DNA of 64,000 nucleotides, taken from assembly GCF_000314005.1 (NCBI RefSeq), contig NZ_JH980292.1:2886779-2950778 (forward strand), in the 5' to 3' direction. Position numbers and translations under genes: made by a program. Source of the DNA: Spirulina subsalsa PCC 9445 (lineage in GTDB: Bacteria > Cyanobacteriota > Cyanobacteriia > Cyanobacteriales > Spirulinaceae). The notes beneath the pieces are model-generated. The model was not told the DNA's origin and made no database searches. It was given only the letters and a program-made list of their open reading frames with translations. Within the stretch, counting starts at the first letter, position 1; every line of letters begins with the position of its first letter. This document shows positions 63,038-64,000 of the stretch, one piece after another.

Positions 63038-64000
63038 TCTTACTAGCAATGAGCAAGAATTGAATGCTTAACCTTACTTACAACTATAAGATAATTCCAA
63101 CCAAAGAGCAGACAGAGAAGATCGAATTAAATTTAACTGTCTGCCAATCTGTTTGGAACTATGCTTTAGCCCAAAGAAAGCTTTGGTATAACAGTCGTAG
63201 TTGTCAGGTCAACGCTTGCTCTATTCGTTCTGAATATATTGTTGCTCCCTTTGAATATCCTAACTACCCTACTCAATCTGCCAATTTAACCCAAGCTAAA
63301 AAGACTAACGATTTCCTTAAGTCTGGTAATGCCCAAGCGATGCAGCAAACATTGCGGAAATTAGATCGGGCGTTTAACGACATGAAAAGCAAGGGACTAG
63401 GTTTTCCTCGCTTCAAAAGGAACATGAAGTCTTTTAATTTAGTTAGTAGCAGAATTGAAGTCAATGGTAACAAGCTAAAGATGCCTCTATTGGGGGAAGT
63501 TAAGTTTGTCAAGTCACGGGATATTCCAGAGGGTTTTAAGATCAAACAAGTTCAAGTAATCAAGAAAGCATCGGGTTACTATGTCAACTTAGCAATTGAG
63601 CTTGATGTTAATATCCCAACCCCAATACCTCATGGTCACGCTTTGGGGATTGATGTTGGGATTCAAAGTATGCTGGCAACTTCCGACGGTTTGATTCTTC
63701 CTAGACCGAAGTTTTTAGATAAAGCACTGCGTAAGATTAAATTACTACAAAGAAGGCTTAAAAATAAAAACAAAGGGTCTAATAAATGGCAGAAACTACA
63801 GCATCGGATCGCTCTATTACATGAGGCCGTAGCCAACAGAAGAAAGGATTACCACTTCAAGTTAGCCCATCAACTCTGTGATGGAGTCGGGATGGTATTT
63901 GTTGAAGATATTAACTTCACAGCTTGGAGTAGAGGACTATTCTGTAAGCAGTCTCTAGATATAGGTTTAGGTCAATTCTTTACTATCTTGCAATATGTTT
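62945..64000 (+). mobile_element. IS200/IS605-family element, left part
   Basis: Assumed to start where Uma2 similarity ends (about 62945). An imperfect hairpin at 62964-62983 (CCCTCGAT/ATCGACGGG) lies near the end, as in left ends of these elements, followed by tnpB. No tnpA is seen on this side. The right end lies beyond the window. Confidence 0.55.
63064..64000 (+). CDS. tnpB: TnpB RNA-guided nuclease of IS200/IS605, C-terminus cut by window edge
   Basis: Open for 312 codons to the window end (MLNLTYNYKIIPTKEQTEKI). The N-terminal helical domain with W-N-Y-A-L and G-x-G-F-P-R-F-K-R, then the RuvC-like nuclease with catalytic D197 in G-I-D-V-G-I and E281 in F-V-E-D-I-N-F. The zinc finger and third acidic residue would follow outside the window. 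TnpB cuts DNA guided by a reRNA made from the element's right end. Confidence 0.92.
   Translation, partial: MLNLTYNYKIIPTKEQTEKIELNLTVCQSVWNYALAQRKLWYNSRSCQVNACSIRSEYIVAPFEYPNYPTQSANLTQAKKTNDFLKSGNAQAMQQTLRKLDRAFNDMKSKGLGFPRFKRNMKSFNLVSSRIEVNGNKLKMPLLGEVKFVKSRDIPEGFKIKQVQVIKKASGYYVNLAIELDVNIPTPIPHGHALGIDVGIQSMLATSDGLILPRPKFLDKALRKIKLLQRRLKNKNKGSNKWQKLQHRIALLHEAVANRRKDYHFKLAHQLCDGVGMVFVEDINFTAWSRGLFCKQSLDIGLGQFFTILQYV

Overview
The window is chromosomal DNA of a cyanobacterium. Signs of this are the frequent HIP1 octamer GCGATCGC, a CpcS/CpeS-type phycobilin lyase, CofH, the cyanobacterial sulfate permease cluster with a Crp-type regulator, CobN, a PEP-CTERM protein and a secreted CHAT protein. 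The very high load of heptanucleotide tandem repeats (GGGAACA and ACTCCCG types) suggests a filamentous or otherwise repeat-rich lineage; I cannot name a genus. No rRNA, tRNA or CRISPR array was recognised.

Layout. 1-7.9 kb: housekeeping genes (partial mannosyltransferase, TPR protein, phycobilin lyase, RluD, compact PBP4-type carboxypeptidase, CofH, small hypotheticals). 7.9-20.1 kb: a defence island built on a type IC restriction-modification locus, transcribed leftward as hsdM, hsdS, hsdR. It is split by cargo: DarTG between hsdM and hsdS; an AAA ATPase/DUF4276 pair and HigBA between hsdS and hsdR; and several whole or broken VapBC-like antitoxin/toxin genes. Copies of the hsdM 3' end, the hsdR 5' end and an hsdS 3' fragment sit at the cargo borders, recording repeated insertion or recombination at hsd gene junctions. 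hsdS carries three TAEL repeats, the arrangement known from EcoR124II.

20.3-28.6 kb: conserved cyanobacterial hypotheticals, fmt, a DUF1919 protein, CapA-like phosphatase, and an ExbB/ExbD pair. 28.6-34.0 kb: the sulfate uptake cluster (CysR-like regulator divergent from sbpA, then a NIL-domain gene, cysT, cysW, cysA) with a perfect 18-bp dyad in the divergent promoter region. 34.1-49.4 kb: speA, a sensor kinase, a DUF1361 protein, a GerMN lipoprotein, an LpxB-like protein, a 1261-residue methyltransferase/glycosyltransferase fusion, rlmN, nanE, LapA-like and PRC-barrel proteins. 49.6-57.1 kb: cobN, nnrD/E, a SPOR protein and mnmA. 57.5-64 kb: a PEP-CTERM protein, a TpsA-like/CHAT secreted protein, and an Uma2 gene apparently cut by an IS200/IS605 element whose tnpB runs off the window.

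The second theme is a dispersed repeat family present at more than a dozen loci. Its outer end (CTGAATRACT type) supplies the stop codon of at least three genes (speA, rlmN, nnrD/E), its tandem heptamers supply short C-terminal tails to three others (DUF6464 gene, fmt, cobN), and two copies form a perfect 109-bp inverted repeat around the nanE-to-cobN segment.
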